A DNA stretch of 64,000 nt, from the NCBI RefSeq assembly GCF_020497125.1, contig NC_059079.1, forward strand, positions 50,169,114 through 50,233,113, read 5' to 3'. Shown here piece by piece: positions 22,101 to 33,365 of the stretch. Positions within the stretch are counted from its first letter, which is position 1; each line of letters opens with the position of its first letter. The stretch comes from Mauremys mutica (lineage: Eukaryota > Chordata > Testudines > Geoemydidae). Position numbers and translations under genes: made by a program. The notes under the pieces were generated by a model. It was given only the letters and a program-made list of their open reading frames with translations. It was not told the DNA's origin and did no database searches.

Positions 22101-24030
22101 ATATTTTTACAATATTTATTGTTTGTAGTGAACAAAGGTCTTAAATCCAGCACTATTTAGATTATTATTTAATCATTTTAAGTTCATATTATTCATAATT
22201 AAAAAGAACTATTGTAAGTCATATTAATTGAGGCTAATTTATATCCCTTTCTTTAAAACCAGAACTTACAAAGCTATGTTTACTAATTGCACCCAGTACA
22301 CTGAGCTCGACTGACCGCAAGTAAAGATAATCTCTAAATTCAAACAAGGGAATATTAAAGTGATTCCATTTTTAACATTAGCCAAGTTTTTCATTGCAAA
22401 TCTCTGTTTTTAAGGATCTTTAAACTCAGATATAAAATATATACAATCGGTGCTGAATCCTGGTATTACCATTTGAGGTGTCAAGCTGGGAGTGAATTTT
22501 TAATTTTTTTCCCCAAAGAACGTATGATCAGTAGTCACTAGATCTTTGGAGTATATATAAGAAAGAAGTTATAATTCTTTTGATTTTGTATTTTCAAATT
22601 AATTTTTTCAAGTCCTTTAGTAAAAAAAAAGCTAGAGAGATAATTATATATTGTGAGAAAATTATATATGCATTTTATGGTCATGAAAGGGGATGGACAG
22701 GCAACCTGCACATCTGTTTATCTGCAGAATAGATACAACAGCAGTGCAAGATTCTGCTCACTCTTCCACCAGTGTGCTTCAACCCTGAACTGTAGGGTTC
22801 ACTTAAAGCTCAATACTGAGAGCATATCCTTTTTTCAGTGGGAGACGTAGACACTCAGCACTTCCTAGGATCAGAGCTTACTCCTCAACTCTGTGCTGAG
22901 ACTTCTAACAAGTTAATGTCAATTGCATCATTGTTAATATGATGAGAGGAAAACCTGTCCATCAGGGAATGGACTAAGACCACCAACTTTTTCACATAGT
23001 CATTGGATGGTAATTACTTTTATCACTATTGACCTGGGATATGAATTTGAACCATCAGTGGCTTAAAAGGAGAGCGGTTTTGTATCTCATTAGCTACTCT
23101 CTGAGCCATCGAAATACATATATTTTAAGAGTTTCCCTCACATTAACTTGAGAGGCAGAAATGGTTCTTTTAATTCATATAGTTATTGATAGGTCAGATA
23201 AATGTCTGTAAGCAGGTTTGTCTTGATGAGGCAAAGTCCTTGGAAAAAAATCTCCCTTATTTATTACAGTGTTTCAAATAAATAAATAAAAAGTGGTGAT
23301 AGTTTATAATTAAGAAAACCCCACAAACAACGGGGAACATTGTTTTTACCTAAACTATAAATCCTTGTATCTTATTTTTTATTAGAAAGATTAGAGCTGA
23401 AATGTCAGCTTTCAAGTATTAACTATAAACATCTTTCCATTTGTACTTCTAAATAAAAATTGTTTGTTATTTTTACTAGTTGCGTCATATTATGGTTGGT
23501 AATATTGCTGAACTACAAACTGTTTTAGAACCAACTTATAGATACACAATGCAGTTTAAATCCCACCCTTTCTGCCACTACAGGAAAGATTCTCTTTAAT
23601 AAGTTAAAATTGTTCAAATACATCAGAAAATACAATTTTTTTTCCAGATGAACATGTTTTAGGAACAAGACTGATTTTTTAGGAACAACACACACATACA
23701 CACACACACACACACACACAGTAGATTGCCCAATCCACATGACATAATTATTACTTCCAATCAAGCATTGTGTATCATCATCCTGAGATGCAATTAAGTC
23801 CAGCTGACTTGCTGAGATTTGAATCTTTGCTCAGTCAGCCATAAAGTTCCTGTGCTTAGACCCATAAAAAATTAATAACTATAATGTGAACATTTAAGAG
23901 CATCTGGACGTTACCCATATACTAGCTATAGGCTTATAAAAACCACCTCCTTCTAGCTAGATAGTGTCAATAGTCCTGGAAAAGGAATACAAACAATTTT
24001 GGAAAGTAGAACAAACTTTGCAGATTACAA
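19181..24030. other. Putative BRINP3 intron 1, AT-rich, few recognisable repeats
   Basis: No exon, RNA gene or mobile element is supported, apart from a palindrome-like fragment at about 21211-21268 (ATTAAAAATGATGGGAG, ACTGACTTCACTCAGGGCAG) and a short (CA)n near 23689-23720. The scarcity of repeats over about 4.8 kb could reflect constrained non-coding sequence, but this cannot be tested here. Confidence 0.35.
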
Positions 24031-24220
24031 ATACCTGTATAACAACACCTCACTCTGATATAGTAGTTTTCACCCATCCATCTCATAACACTTTACAAAG
24101 GAACTAAGTTTCACTGTTTTGTAGATGGGGAAACTGAGGCACAGGAGGTTAAAGTGACTTGCCCAAGATCATAAAACAAACCAGTGGCACAACCAGGCAT
24201 AGAAGCAGGGGGCTAGAGTT
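24030..24220 (-). repeat. MIR-like SINE
   Basis: GATGGGGAAACTGAGGCACAGG followed by CTTGCCCAAGATCATA is the reverse complement of the MIR core. Confidence 0.7.
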
Positions 24221-25589
24221 GCTAGCTGCCACTTTAGGCACCAAAGCCCCAGATATAGGCGCTACTGCTCCTAGCCCTGCTCAGCTGGTGCCAAACTCTG
24301 TAGGCACTTAAACTACGTTGTTACTGAAGTTTTCACAGTAAAAGTTCCCTACATGCTAATGTTCCTGCCTCACTCTAGGAATCTGGATGGCTGTCTCTTG
24401 CCTAAGACTCAGTGGATTCATGAATCAGTGGAAGACAGGAGTTCCTCTATCTACCTCACCCTCAGGGCCCAATCCTCAGGTCCCTTTGTGAATCTAGCCC
24501 ATGACCTATGCTACATGCTACAAGCTGTCCTTTAAGTGTGAGGACTGGCTAGGAATAATGTGATGCTGTTCATGAAGAAGCAGTAGAAATGTGGCCCTCT
24601 GCTTAAGTGATATATGAACTGTGTGGTCAAATTTTCTGTAGGTATAAATGGCCACAACTCCACTGACTTGAGTTTTACTCATTTACCCCAGCAGACAACT
24701 AGAGCCTGTACAGTCAAGTAGTAAATCTGTTATGGGCTTTGGAGCCCATTTGGATGAAAGGCGCTATAGAATGGAACACATGATCTTTACTATTCTGTTT
24801 GATACTGCCATCTTTTACAATTTTGTTTCTCGTTTGTTCATAAAATAACAGACTTTTAAAAAATATAGAATGTAATTGGAGTGGGGGGAAATGTGGTGAA
24901 AGAAAAATGAGACATCACTGAGACCTGCACTGCGGTAGAGGACTTCTGGCTGACTGTGAATCCTAATGAGAAAGACAGGGTTTGACCTGCTTCATCTGCA
25001 AATGAAACCAGCCAGACTGAAAGTTTGTGCAAGAGCAGGTGACAGCTCTATAAAAGTACAGGATGATGTCTGTTTCCTGAGCGAAGTCACAAGAATCTCC
25101 CAAACAGATGATTAAACTGAACAACTTAGCAAATAAATACAAATACATAATAATAATATTAATAATAATCTAAATTAAATTAATAAAGAGCTAACTACAA
25201 GATATGTTGTGGCAGCATTAGAAACAAGGGGACCAGGATAATGGGAGTAAGTGCAGTAACATTTGAGAGGGTGGACAACAGGAAGAAATTGAAGCCAGCG
25301 AGCCTTTGGGCAACCACCACTTAATGCAAAAATGATCTTATTATAATTAATAGAGTGCTGTGTTCACTTGGCCCTCTTCCTAAAGCCAGAGAACACCCAT
25401 ATGCAATTATTTTTACTCTCCATTACTTTGGGAAGAATGTTAGCATTTTAGTAGCTACAAGGAAACTTCTATTTTATCTGAAGTGCAGAAGATTTCCTCC
25501 CTGCCCCAGGATTTGACTCAGAACCTCCAGAGACGGGAACTATAAATAGAAAGAAACAGTTCCTGGGGGAATATGGTGAACAGCATCAT

Positions 25590-25830
25590 CATCATCATAA
25601 TCATATGTTGCATTTTTATATGGCTTCTTTCATCTAATGATCTGAAAGCACTTTACAGGCATTAATTAATTAAACCTCACAACGCTCCTGTGAGGAAAGT
25701 GTTATCATGATTTTATGTATGGAAAGCTGAGATAAAGAAAGGTTAAAGGAATTGGCAAAAATTACTCAGTGAGTGATCTGGGCTCTAATCCAGAAGCCTC
25801 CTGCTCCAACCACTTTCCTTTCCCTAGATG
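25590..25830 (-). repeat. MIR-like SINE
   Basis: AAAGCACTTTACAGGCATTAA, CTCCTGTGAGGAA and GGGCTCTAATCCAGAAGCCTCC in this order fit an antisense MIR-type copy. Confidence 0.55.
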
Positions 25831-25875
25831 GTACCTACCTTGGAAAGCTGTTGGTCACCAAAGCTTTTTGTTTTA

Positions 25876-25945
25876 GGGCTTGATCCAACCCCTATTGCAG
25901 TTAATGGGAGCCTTACCTTTGATTTCAGTGGGATTTAGAGTGAGT
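25876..25945. mobile_element. Short palindromic MITE remnant
   Basis: AGGGCTTGATCCAACCCC with a central GTTAATGGGAG and TTTCAGTGGGATTTAG. This is a diverged member of the GAAGTCAATGG-core palindromes. Confidence 0.5.
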
Positions 25946-26397
25946 CTTCAGAGCAGAAGGTGTGGAGCTAACACTTTATATATTTGGTCCTCACGGTGAG
26001 ATGACAGGAATACTTCCTTCAGTTGAAATTGAGCATTCAGTTTAGAAACTAACGGGTTGAGCAGATGGATGGAAATAAATAGACCAGAATTGTTTTGTTA
26101 CTTGATGGCATGGCTTCTTACATATGCTCATGCTTATGTTTGTATATGTGTGCTTTTCACAGATATGTGATACTCAGTAGGCATGCTGGGCCAGAAAACT
26201 CCTGGCTGGGACTGATTATGAATGAGGTGGATATTAGTCCTCTTTGATTTCTGTGCTCTTCTGCAGTGGAGAATATTGCCCGTCTAGTTTTTAGAAGCTT
26301 CCAGCTAGCTAAAACGTCCCTGAGTCTGATTTTAAAACAAGTGTCCTACAAAATAAATGAGTGAAAACATCTGTCCACGGAATGGCATTTTTTTTAG

Positions 26398-26568
26398 AGG
26401 GAGGGATAGCTCAGTGGTTTGAGTATTGGCCTGCTGAACCCAGGGTTGTGAGTTCAATCCTCAGGGGGGCCACTTAGGGATCTGGGGCAAAAAGTCAGCA
26501 CTTGGTCTTGTTTGGGGGGCTGGACTCAATGACTTTTCAAGGTCCCTTCCAGTTCTAGGAGATAGGTA
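26398..26568 (+). mobile_element. tRNA-derived SINE with CR1-like tail, copy 1
   Basis: A Pol III A box (TAGCTCAGTGG, 26407-26417) and B box (GTTCAATCC, 26452-26460) form the tRNA-like head. The body reads CCACTTAGGGATCTGGGGCAA. The tail GGGGGCTGGACTCAATGA, AAGGTCCCTTCCAGTTCTA follows the CR1 3' end. This matches the turtle Pol III SINE family. It is not a functional tRNA. Confidence 0.9.
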
Positions 26569-27141
26569 TAGCTTCTATTATTATATTATAGTGCTCATCC
26601 CCATAGTAGCTAAGTGCCAACTGTTATAGATTCAGGGTTAACTGCACGTCTCTTCCCCCACCCCTTTAGACAGAAGGTCTGTCCATTTGTTGGATCAGAA
26701 AAAAAAGGTCTGTTTCAGTTCCAGCTCACCTTTTTTATGCCCAAAATCCTTTCATTGAGTCTCTGGAAAACCCAGCCTGAACCAGTATATGCAAACACCC
26801 CAGGAGATGGTGCTTTTTTGCAGTTGTTTACAGTCCCAAGAGTAATCACTACTGTCATAAAGTAGAAATAATCCTACATAACCCATGTATAAATTGAATA
26901 CAATGATCCCCTAAGATACTGCCTGGGGTTGCAATATCTGTCACACTAACATTGGCTACATATAAGTCTGCATTTGATGCCATTGGTTTAGTGTGCCTTT
27001 TGATCTGATAAAATACTGGGCCTGCTGCTGCTGTCCTGTAGGATAGGTTCTTAGCATTCTCTTTTCCCAAGAGAGATAGTGCCATCTCTATTATAAACAC
27101 CTCAATATCATTTGAAGTTTTAATTAAAATGTGTGGGCCAG

Positions 27142-27501
27142 TGTAACAGGGTGCTGGCTAAAAGGCACTGACCCAGCCCCTGTTAGCTCAAACCTGCTAG
27201 CTCAGCTCCCAGTAAGGGGAAATGATTGGAATTGACAGGGTGTGGCAGATTAAAGCACAAAAAGAGAATCACCTGTGAGCTTGATGGGGGAAGGCCTATA
27301 AAGCCAGCAGGAAGGAAGTAGAAGAGGAGGAACAGGAAAGTGAGGGCCTGTTGCTCCCAGCCAGTTGGAAGAGCAAGCTGCCCCCTAAGGGGCTACCTGA
27401 TTGATACTGAACTGTATAGGGGGGGGAAGAAAAGGGCACTGGTGTGATAAAGAGTGGTCTCCAGCTAATTTGTACCGTGAGTGATGAAGGGCCCATCTAC
27501 A
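27142..27501 (+). mobile_element. 5' LTR of a gypsy-type (Gmr1-like) element
   Basis: It begins TGTAACAGGGTGCTGG and ends CCATCTACA. It repeats at 29442-29827 with high identity over about 360 bp. The host sequence GCCAG lies immediately before it (27137-27141) and recurs after the 3' LTR (29828-29832), giving a perfect 5-bp target duplication. Confidence 0.9.
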
Positions 27502-27524
27502 AGGGCAGGCTTGTCAGTGATCTG

Positions 27525-28617
27525 ATGCCAATGAGCACGGTTGGTGGCATGGTGATGGAGGAGACCCTGAAATGTCTTGTAGAGCAACAGAAACAGACCC
27601 AGCAAGCCCTGCAGACTTTCCAGCAGGCACACCAAGCAGAAAGACAGGCTGCTTTGGTCTGGCAGGCCGAGCAACAGAAAAGCCTGCAGGACTTCATCTT
27701 GGAGCAAAGCAATGTCCACTGGCAGCTCCTACAATGGCTGGTGAGTCCTAGGACAGGGGAGGGGGCCCTGCTGCCGGGCTGGGGACTCTGTAAAATGAGC
27801 CCGGTGGATGACCCCAACACCTTCCTGGGAACTTTTGAGAGGGTAGCTGTGGAGGCTGGATGGGACAGGGCAACCTGGGGCCTCTGATTAGCCCCTTATT
27901 TGACTGGTGAGGCATAAGCAGCCTATATGGCTTTGGGGGAGGAAGCTGCCCAGAACTATGAGGCTGTGAGAGTAGCCATTTTGGACTGAGTAGGCTTATC
28001 AGCAGAAAGGTATAGGCAGAAGCTCCGGTCGGCCCAGTGGACATCTGCTGTGTGACCACAGGCACTCACCCAGAGGTTAAGGGACTGGGCCACATGCTGA
28101 CACGCGTACCCTGGAGGAGATAATGGACTCCCTGATACTGGAGCAGTTCTTGCAAAGCCTCCCGGAGACCTGGGTGAGAAGACACCAGCCAGGCACTGTC
28201 GAAGAGGCAGTCCGGGTAACCGAGGAGTATATACAGGTTGAGGGACCCTGGGGGGGAAGACCGGCAATGGAAAGACAGAGAACTGGGGTGGGAGCCTGGA
28301 GATTCTTTCCCCGGGAGAGGCGAGGAGAAAAAAGGGGAGCTCCTGAGAGACCCGCCCAGTTAATGAGCTGGCGGTGTGGGAAGCCAGGACACATTAAGCA
28401 AGACTGCCCAGACATGGAATGTGGCTGGGTGGACTTTTGTGCTTGGACTGAATGGGTGGGACGGAAGCGGGGGCTGGGGGTATCCACTGTGCCTGTGAAG
28501 GTGGGGTGGAGACCCCAAATGGCTGTGGTCAACACTGCCTCGAGTTGCACACTGGTGCGAAAGGCACTGGTTAAGCCACATTGGCTTATTCTGGGGGAAA
28601 GGATGGCCCTCGAATGA
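27525..28617 (+). pseudogene. Decayed gag (SCAN-like) running into a protease remnant
   Basis: The first open part (27525-27887) has a Gln-rich coiled coil (QQKQTQQALQTFQQAHQAER) and then PVDDPNTFLGTFERVAVEAGW, which resembles the start of the SCAN-related gag capsid domain of Gmr1-like gypsy elements. The frame is then broken by a shift and several stops between 27885 and 28110. From 28123 an open part resumes with ILEQFLQSLPE and EEAVRVTEEYI, typical of the end of that domain. At 28366-28407 there is a zinc knuckle whose first Cys is Ser (SWRC-GKPGH-IKQDC). At 28531-28539 the aspartic protease site reads NTA instead of D-T/S-G. The copy cannot be functional. Family assignment is from recognition of these motifs. 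Confidence 0.8.
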
Positions 28618-29441
28618 ATACATGGGGACAGGAAGTCCTGCCCGGTAGCCCAGGTCCCCCTAGAAGCAAAGGGTTGTTTCAGGTGGAAATGGGTAGGGGT
28701 CCTGGAGAAACTACAATGTCTGGTAGTGTTAGGCTGGGATTGGGCCCCACCCTTGGGCATGAAACGGGGTACCCCGAGGGGGGGGGTGGATCCCTGGAGA
28801 AAGAGAACCCCAGGGTGGGAGGATGTGCCTAGTCCTGGGAACTGAGAATAAACTTCTAGACAGCAAAGCCCAGAGCGGGGAGACCTGCAGGAAACATATA
28901 TGGGGGAGCTGGTCAGTCTGGACCCCCCCGGGGAAGGAAGGGGAGCAGGGGGACACCCCCTGATCCTGCTTTCTGAGGAAGAATCCCCAGATGTACTGGG
29001 ACGAATGGGGGAAACTGAGGCACAGAAGAATCCCCCCCCCACCCTTCGGTGGGATGAACACCGACCCCGTCAGTGGGGCAGGAAGGCCCCGAGCCGCAAG
29101 GCGAGCTGGGGGAAACTGAGTCGCGTGAGGTCCCGTTAGAAGCCAAAATAACCCCCAAACCCCAGCAAGACCCACAGGGGGAGCTGGGGATAGGAGGCCT
29201 GCCACACTGTGATTGGTGTAATGACCTGCAAGCAGAGATTGCGGGGGGGGGCACTCCCAGAAAAATGCTCCTTCTGTGGGAAGGGGATGGAGAGACCATC
29301 CGAGGTAATGGCTGGGAAGATCCCCGCCCTGAGTAGGGAGGCTTCCCCGGGGAACCCGCCCTCGGGGGGAGCGGCAGAAGGGCCGAGGGGCCAAGAGGCC
29401 AAAGGCGGCCCAGGGTTGCCGCTCTTAAGTGTGTGTGTGTG
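28618..29441 (+). mobile_element. Internal remnant of the gypsy element, pol largely missing
   Basis: Only about 1.9 kb separates the LTRs, too short for gag plus pol. After the protease-like part, no reverse transcriptase or integrase motif can be read in any frame. The segment is G-rich with many stops. The opposite-strand frames at 28077-29402, up to 321 codons, are antisense shadows rich in Pro/Ser. Confidence 0.65.
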
Positions 29442-29827
29442 TGTCAGTCAGTCAGGGTGCTGGCCAAAAGGCACTGACCCAGCCCCTGTTAGCTCAGAGC
29501 CTGCTAGCTCAGCTCCCAGTAAGGGGAAGTGATTGGAATTGACAGGGTGTGGCAGATTAAAGCGCAAAAAGAGAATCACCTGTGAGCTTGATGGGGGAAG
29601 GCCTATAAAGCTAGCAGGAAGGAAGTAGAAGAGGAGGAACAGGAAAGTGAGGGCCTGTTGCTCCCAGCCAGTTGGAAGAGCAAGCTGTTCCCCAAGGGGC
29701 TACCTGATTGATACTGAACTGTATATAGGTGGTGGCGGGAAAAGACAGGGAAAGAAAAGGGCACTGGTGTGATTAAAGAGTATTCTCCAGCTAATTTGTA
29801 CGGCGAGCGACGAAGGGCCTGTCTACA
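29442..29827 (+). mobile_element. 3' LTR of the gypsy-type element
   Basis: Matches the 5' LTR from CAGGGTGCTGG to TCTACA. The left edge is blurred by a GTGTGTGTG/CAGTCAGTCAG expansion, so the start is approximate. There is a 10-20 bp insertion relative to the 5' LTR near 29729 (GGTGGCGGGAAAAGACAGGG). Confidence 0.88.
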
Positions 29828-30888
29828 GCCAGATTGTAAATGTCCTTGGGCAGGTGCACAGAGTTGCCATGAAGCATTTTCCTCTGCCCTTCTCTAGCTG
29901 CACAAAGAGCTCTGCAGTAGCACTCCTTGTGCTTAGGCAGAAACTGCTCACCACTATTTCTCATCTAGTGACATAACCCCACTTTCTTTGCACCAGCCTG
30001 CAGAGTCAGGCTGCTGCACCACCAGGAGCAATCTTCCTGATTTTAAGGTGTGGCACAGATTACTCTTCCCAGCCCTGTTCACATGGAGAAGCCTGAGGAG
30101 AGAGAGCTTGTGATTGCCTCTGTCACAATCTTTGTTGATTCACCTCCTCTTGCAGCATGACTGTATACTGCATGCTATGTGGGGCCATTGCATAAATGTC
30201 AGGATCTAGCCCTTTGCAAGTGTTTCTACAAGAGAGTAGGGTGAGAAGGATTTGACATTAGGGACCAAGCACCAAACTCTGAAGTATGGATATAATTTCA
30301 TACACCTCACAATGCCTAGTGTACATACACAGTTGAGATGACAATTTCTGTGAGATCCAGTAGACCCACTCCACCTGCATTTGATATCAAAACCTTTTAC
30401 TCCATGCAAAGGGGTCAGTAACTTCAGAAAGGTTCTCACATCGCTTAAACACCTGAGGCATAAAGAATTGCTTTTTTACAAGCAACATCCCCGGTGCCCT
30501 TGTGAGCATGGAAAGCTAAATAGAGATTTAATCGGGCATGCCTTTTATGCCTCTTGGAATTTGTATAAATACAGATCTACAGGGCTTTCCGACTTGCAGC
30601 ATGCTGTATGGCTCCAGATCTGATAGTAAGGTATATGCTGGCTCAGTTTCAACACGACACTGGCAAATATGACAAAAAAGACTTGGTTAGTATACACATT
30701 CCCTTAAATTATGGGAAAACTATATGTCCATATTAAACTGTTCTAGCTATCAGATGCTTAGATAGTCATTACTGTAGTATTTAAGAGCCTCACATCAATA
30801 ATGGATTTTATTCTCCAACATTGGTATGAGGTAGGAAAGTATTATCTCCAATGTAAAGATTAAGACCTGAGACACTAGGTTGAATAAG

Positions 30889-30979
30889 CAGCAAATAATC
30901 CTGTGGCACCTTATAGACTAACAGACGTTTTGCAGCATGAGCTTTCGTGGGTGAATACCCACTTCTTCGGCTGCAAGTG
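30889..30979. mobile_element. Penelope-like terminal fragment, copy 1
   Basis: The text CCTGTGGCACCTTATAGACTAACAGACG and AGCTTTCGTGGGTGAATACCCACTTCTTCGGCTGCA is typical of Penelope-like element termini in turtles. It is flanked by the perfect 12-bp repeat AGGTTGAATAAG (30877-30888 and 30980-30991). Confidence 0.75.
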
Positions 30980-31039
30980 AGGTTGAATAAGTGAATTTTC
31001 CTATGTAGCCTAGATACCTAATCAGCAGCTATTTCTGTA

Positions 31040-31215
31040 GTGTCTGAGAGGTTCACAATCCCCCTGGGAGATGAAGTGTTAGTTCCCACCTGTAAAATGG
31101 GGACATTAAGGCACAGAGAGACTCACTTGAAGTCACAGAGGAAGTCTGTGGCAGAACAGGGATTTGAATGCAGTCCCAGGTTATTACCCTACCCAGTTGA
31201 TCATTCATCCTGCCC
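31040..31215 (-). repeat. MIR-like SINE
   Basis: GTAAAATGGGGACATTAAGGCACAGAGAG and GTGGCAGAACAGGGATTTGAA fit an antisense MIR core. Confidence 0.65.
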
Positions 31216-31529
31216 TAACTGTGCTCAGGATTTTCTCAATTCTCTCAGGACGAGAAATACCTGTCAACTCCATGTACTCCGGACAGATTAGGTGGATTAG
31301 ATTTCTCCAGCCCACACTTTTCTAAGGCTGACTTACCAATTGCGGACTGTTTCCCTATCTGGAAGACACAAAACACAAGAAGAAACAATCTTGGGCTACC
31401 CCCAAGTCTCACTCTTCCCATTCACTTCCAGCATCTCTTCTTTATTTGGAGTATTAACATACAGAAAAGATCAAGCAGGAAACTGATTCCTTTGACACTA
31501 TACACTCCACAGAGCGACAGCCTCCTCCA

Positions 31530-31906
31530 CTAAAATGGGAAAATAACTAAAATTGTAATTTGGGGACACTGCATCATGTCATCAGCTAAAATACATAAAG
31601 ACCAATGAGCACAAGAGGATGAACGTAGATTAAAAATACTAAAAGGTGCTTGTGATTTGGGTTCTACCTTACGCATTAAGATGTAGGTGGCAAAAGGTAA
31701 ATTAGCTCTTTTACAAATATCAGGGATTAAGAGAAAATCATGTTTGATATACCAGACAGGTATTATATAAGGAGGAGCTAAAGTGATCGGCACTGGTGGT
31801 ACACAGGTACATTCTATTAAGCACTCCCAGGGGTCCTCTGGAGTTAAATCCTCTATAGGGATAGAAACACTACATATTTTAAGCCACAGTAATAAAATCT
31901 TACAAT
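31530..31906 (-). pseudogene. Unidentified retroelement-like remnant, right part
   Basis: An open frame on the minus strand (from 32078 down to 31530) is clean over about 125 codons here, with a Trp/Cys/Pro-rich character. It enters from the MITE at 31907-32116, so its N-terminal part is not native. It may be part of an old retroviral-type element continuing at 32125-32440. I do not recognise a specific protein. Confidence 0.25.
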
Positions 31907-32116
31907 CAGGGCCGCCTCCAGGGTTTTTGCCGCCCCAAGCAGCGGGAAAAAAAAATAATCCGCGATCGCGATCAGCCGCAGCTCCACCGCGCCACTTTCT
32001 AATTCGGCGGCAGGTCCGTCCTTCCTTCCTTGCTGCCGAAGAGCCCGACGTGCCACCTCTTCCCCTTGGCCACCCCAAGCACCTGCTTGCTGTGCTGGTG
32101 CTTGGAGCCAGCCCTG
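31907..32116. mobile_element. GC-rich hAT-type MITE, copy 3
   Basis: The ends CAGGGCCGCCTCCAGG and CTTGGAGCCAGCCCTG are inverted repeats. It is flanked by the perfect 8-bp duplication CTTACAAT (31899-31906 and 32117-32124). The centre has GCGATCGCG. This is the cleanest copy of the family in the window. Confidence 0.9.
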
Positions 32117-32515
32117 CTTACAATCCAGACAAACCAGATGATGGCTGCAGCAGTCAGGGTTGTCCCCTGACGGTTTAGATCTGGCTCACGGCTAGAGGCA
32201 ATGAACAATGGCTAACAGAACAATGGGATCACCTGGTATGGAAAACCCAAAGTTTCTATCAACTCATGTTCTCTGACCTCCTGGGTCATAATTTAAAGGG
32301 GCCCTACCCTGTTTAGATTTGGCTTTTAGAGCGAAGACAAAGGGAGAATATTGGTCCATTAAGGATGTGCTATAAAAGAAAACACATTAGCTATAAAAAG
32401 CATATAATCAGGTATGGCATCAGGACCTGGAGGCAGCCCATGCTATTTTAGAGCCTGCAGCATAAAGCTTTTGCAAAGTCTAGCTGGTCTGATAAGTTTA
32501 ATCACATTAATTCTT

Positions 32516-32705
32516 AAAGACTAACAGATTTATTTAGGCATAAGCTTTCGTGGGTAAAAAACCCACTTCTTCAGATGCATGGCATGTATTTCGTGGGGTT
32601 TTTATCCACGAAAGCTTATGCTCAAATAAATCTGTTAGGCTTTAAGGTGCCACCAGACTCCTCGTTGCTTTTGTGGATACAGACTAATATGGATACCCCC
32701 TGATG
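32516..32705. mobile_element. Penelope-like fragment with inverted termini, copy 2
   Basis: GACTAACAGATTTATTT and GCATAAGCTTTCGTGGGTA on the left are mirrored by CCACGAAAGCTTATGC and AAATAAATCTGTTAG on the right. The right side continues to a tail (GGATACAGACTAATATGGATACCCC). It is flanked by the perfect 10-bp repeat ATTAATTCTT (32506-32515 and 32706-32715). Confidence 0.8.
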
Positions 32706-32891
32706 ATTAATTCTTCTGAAACTCTCCCTCTTTTATGGGTCAGAGACAGACATACTGGAAATAATAATAAAAAAGGACACTGACATCAGAATTCCTAAGA
32801 GATATCTGACCATGTCCTGCTATCCTGTGGGTCAGACTACAGGCTAACATACTGCTGAGACTCTGCAGGGTCAAAGTGACTGGAGGGAGGG

Positions 32892-33002
32892 CTTTTCAAA
32901 AGTGCTCCCCGTTGGCCTACACTCTGCTGCCGTGAAAGTCAATGGTAAAACTCCTGATGATTTCAATGGTAAGACCAATGTTCAATGCTTTTGAAAACAG
33001 AA
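32892..33002. mobile_element. Palindromic MITE related to 2839-2970
   Basis: CTTTTCAAAAGTGCTCCCC on the left and CAATGCTTTTGAAAACA on the right, with GAAAGTCAATGGTAAAACTCC in the centre. Confidence 0.65.
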
Positions 33003-33365
33003 GGTTTAACGTACTAGACAAAAATCTTTTGACTGCCCAAACCTGCCTGTGGAAAACTTCCTCTGGCAGCCCACTCTCACCCTCAGCAGCCTCTATCCCT
33101 TTTAGAAACATCACCAAGAATTTATGTTAGTGTTGCATGGGTAAGATACATTTTCTTTCTTCATGGGTTATAAGTGGTTTTCCCCACACAAAGTCTGTGT
33201 CAATCTCAAGAGTCTCATGTAACAGCTGTCCCTAAACCGGGATTTATTGTAGCTCTGTCCAAATGAAAGAGAATGATTGGCTGCAGCCAGCCCCAGTAAA
33301 AACAACTGTCTGGAGTCATGTTTTATCCATCCTAAGTGCCTCTTACTTCTGGCCCAGACATACTT

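Noticed and set aside
26398..26470. tRNA gene
   Set aside because: A and B boxes are present but the cloverleaf is not maintained, and a CR1-like tail follows. It is a SINE.
28077..29402. Antisense frames of up to 321 codons
   Set aside because: They are shadows on the opposite strand of the G-rich gypsy internal region, with Pro/Ser-biased composition and no domain.
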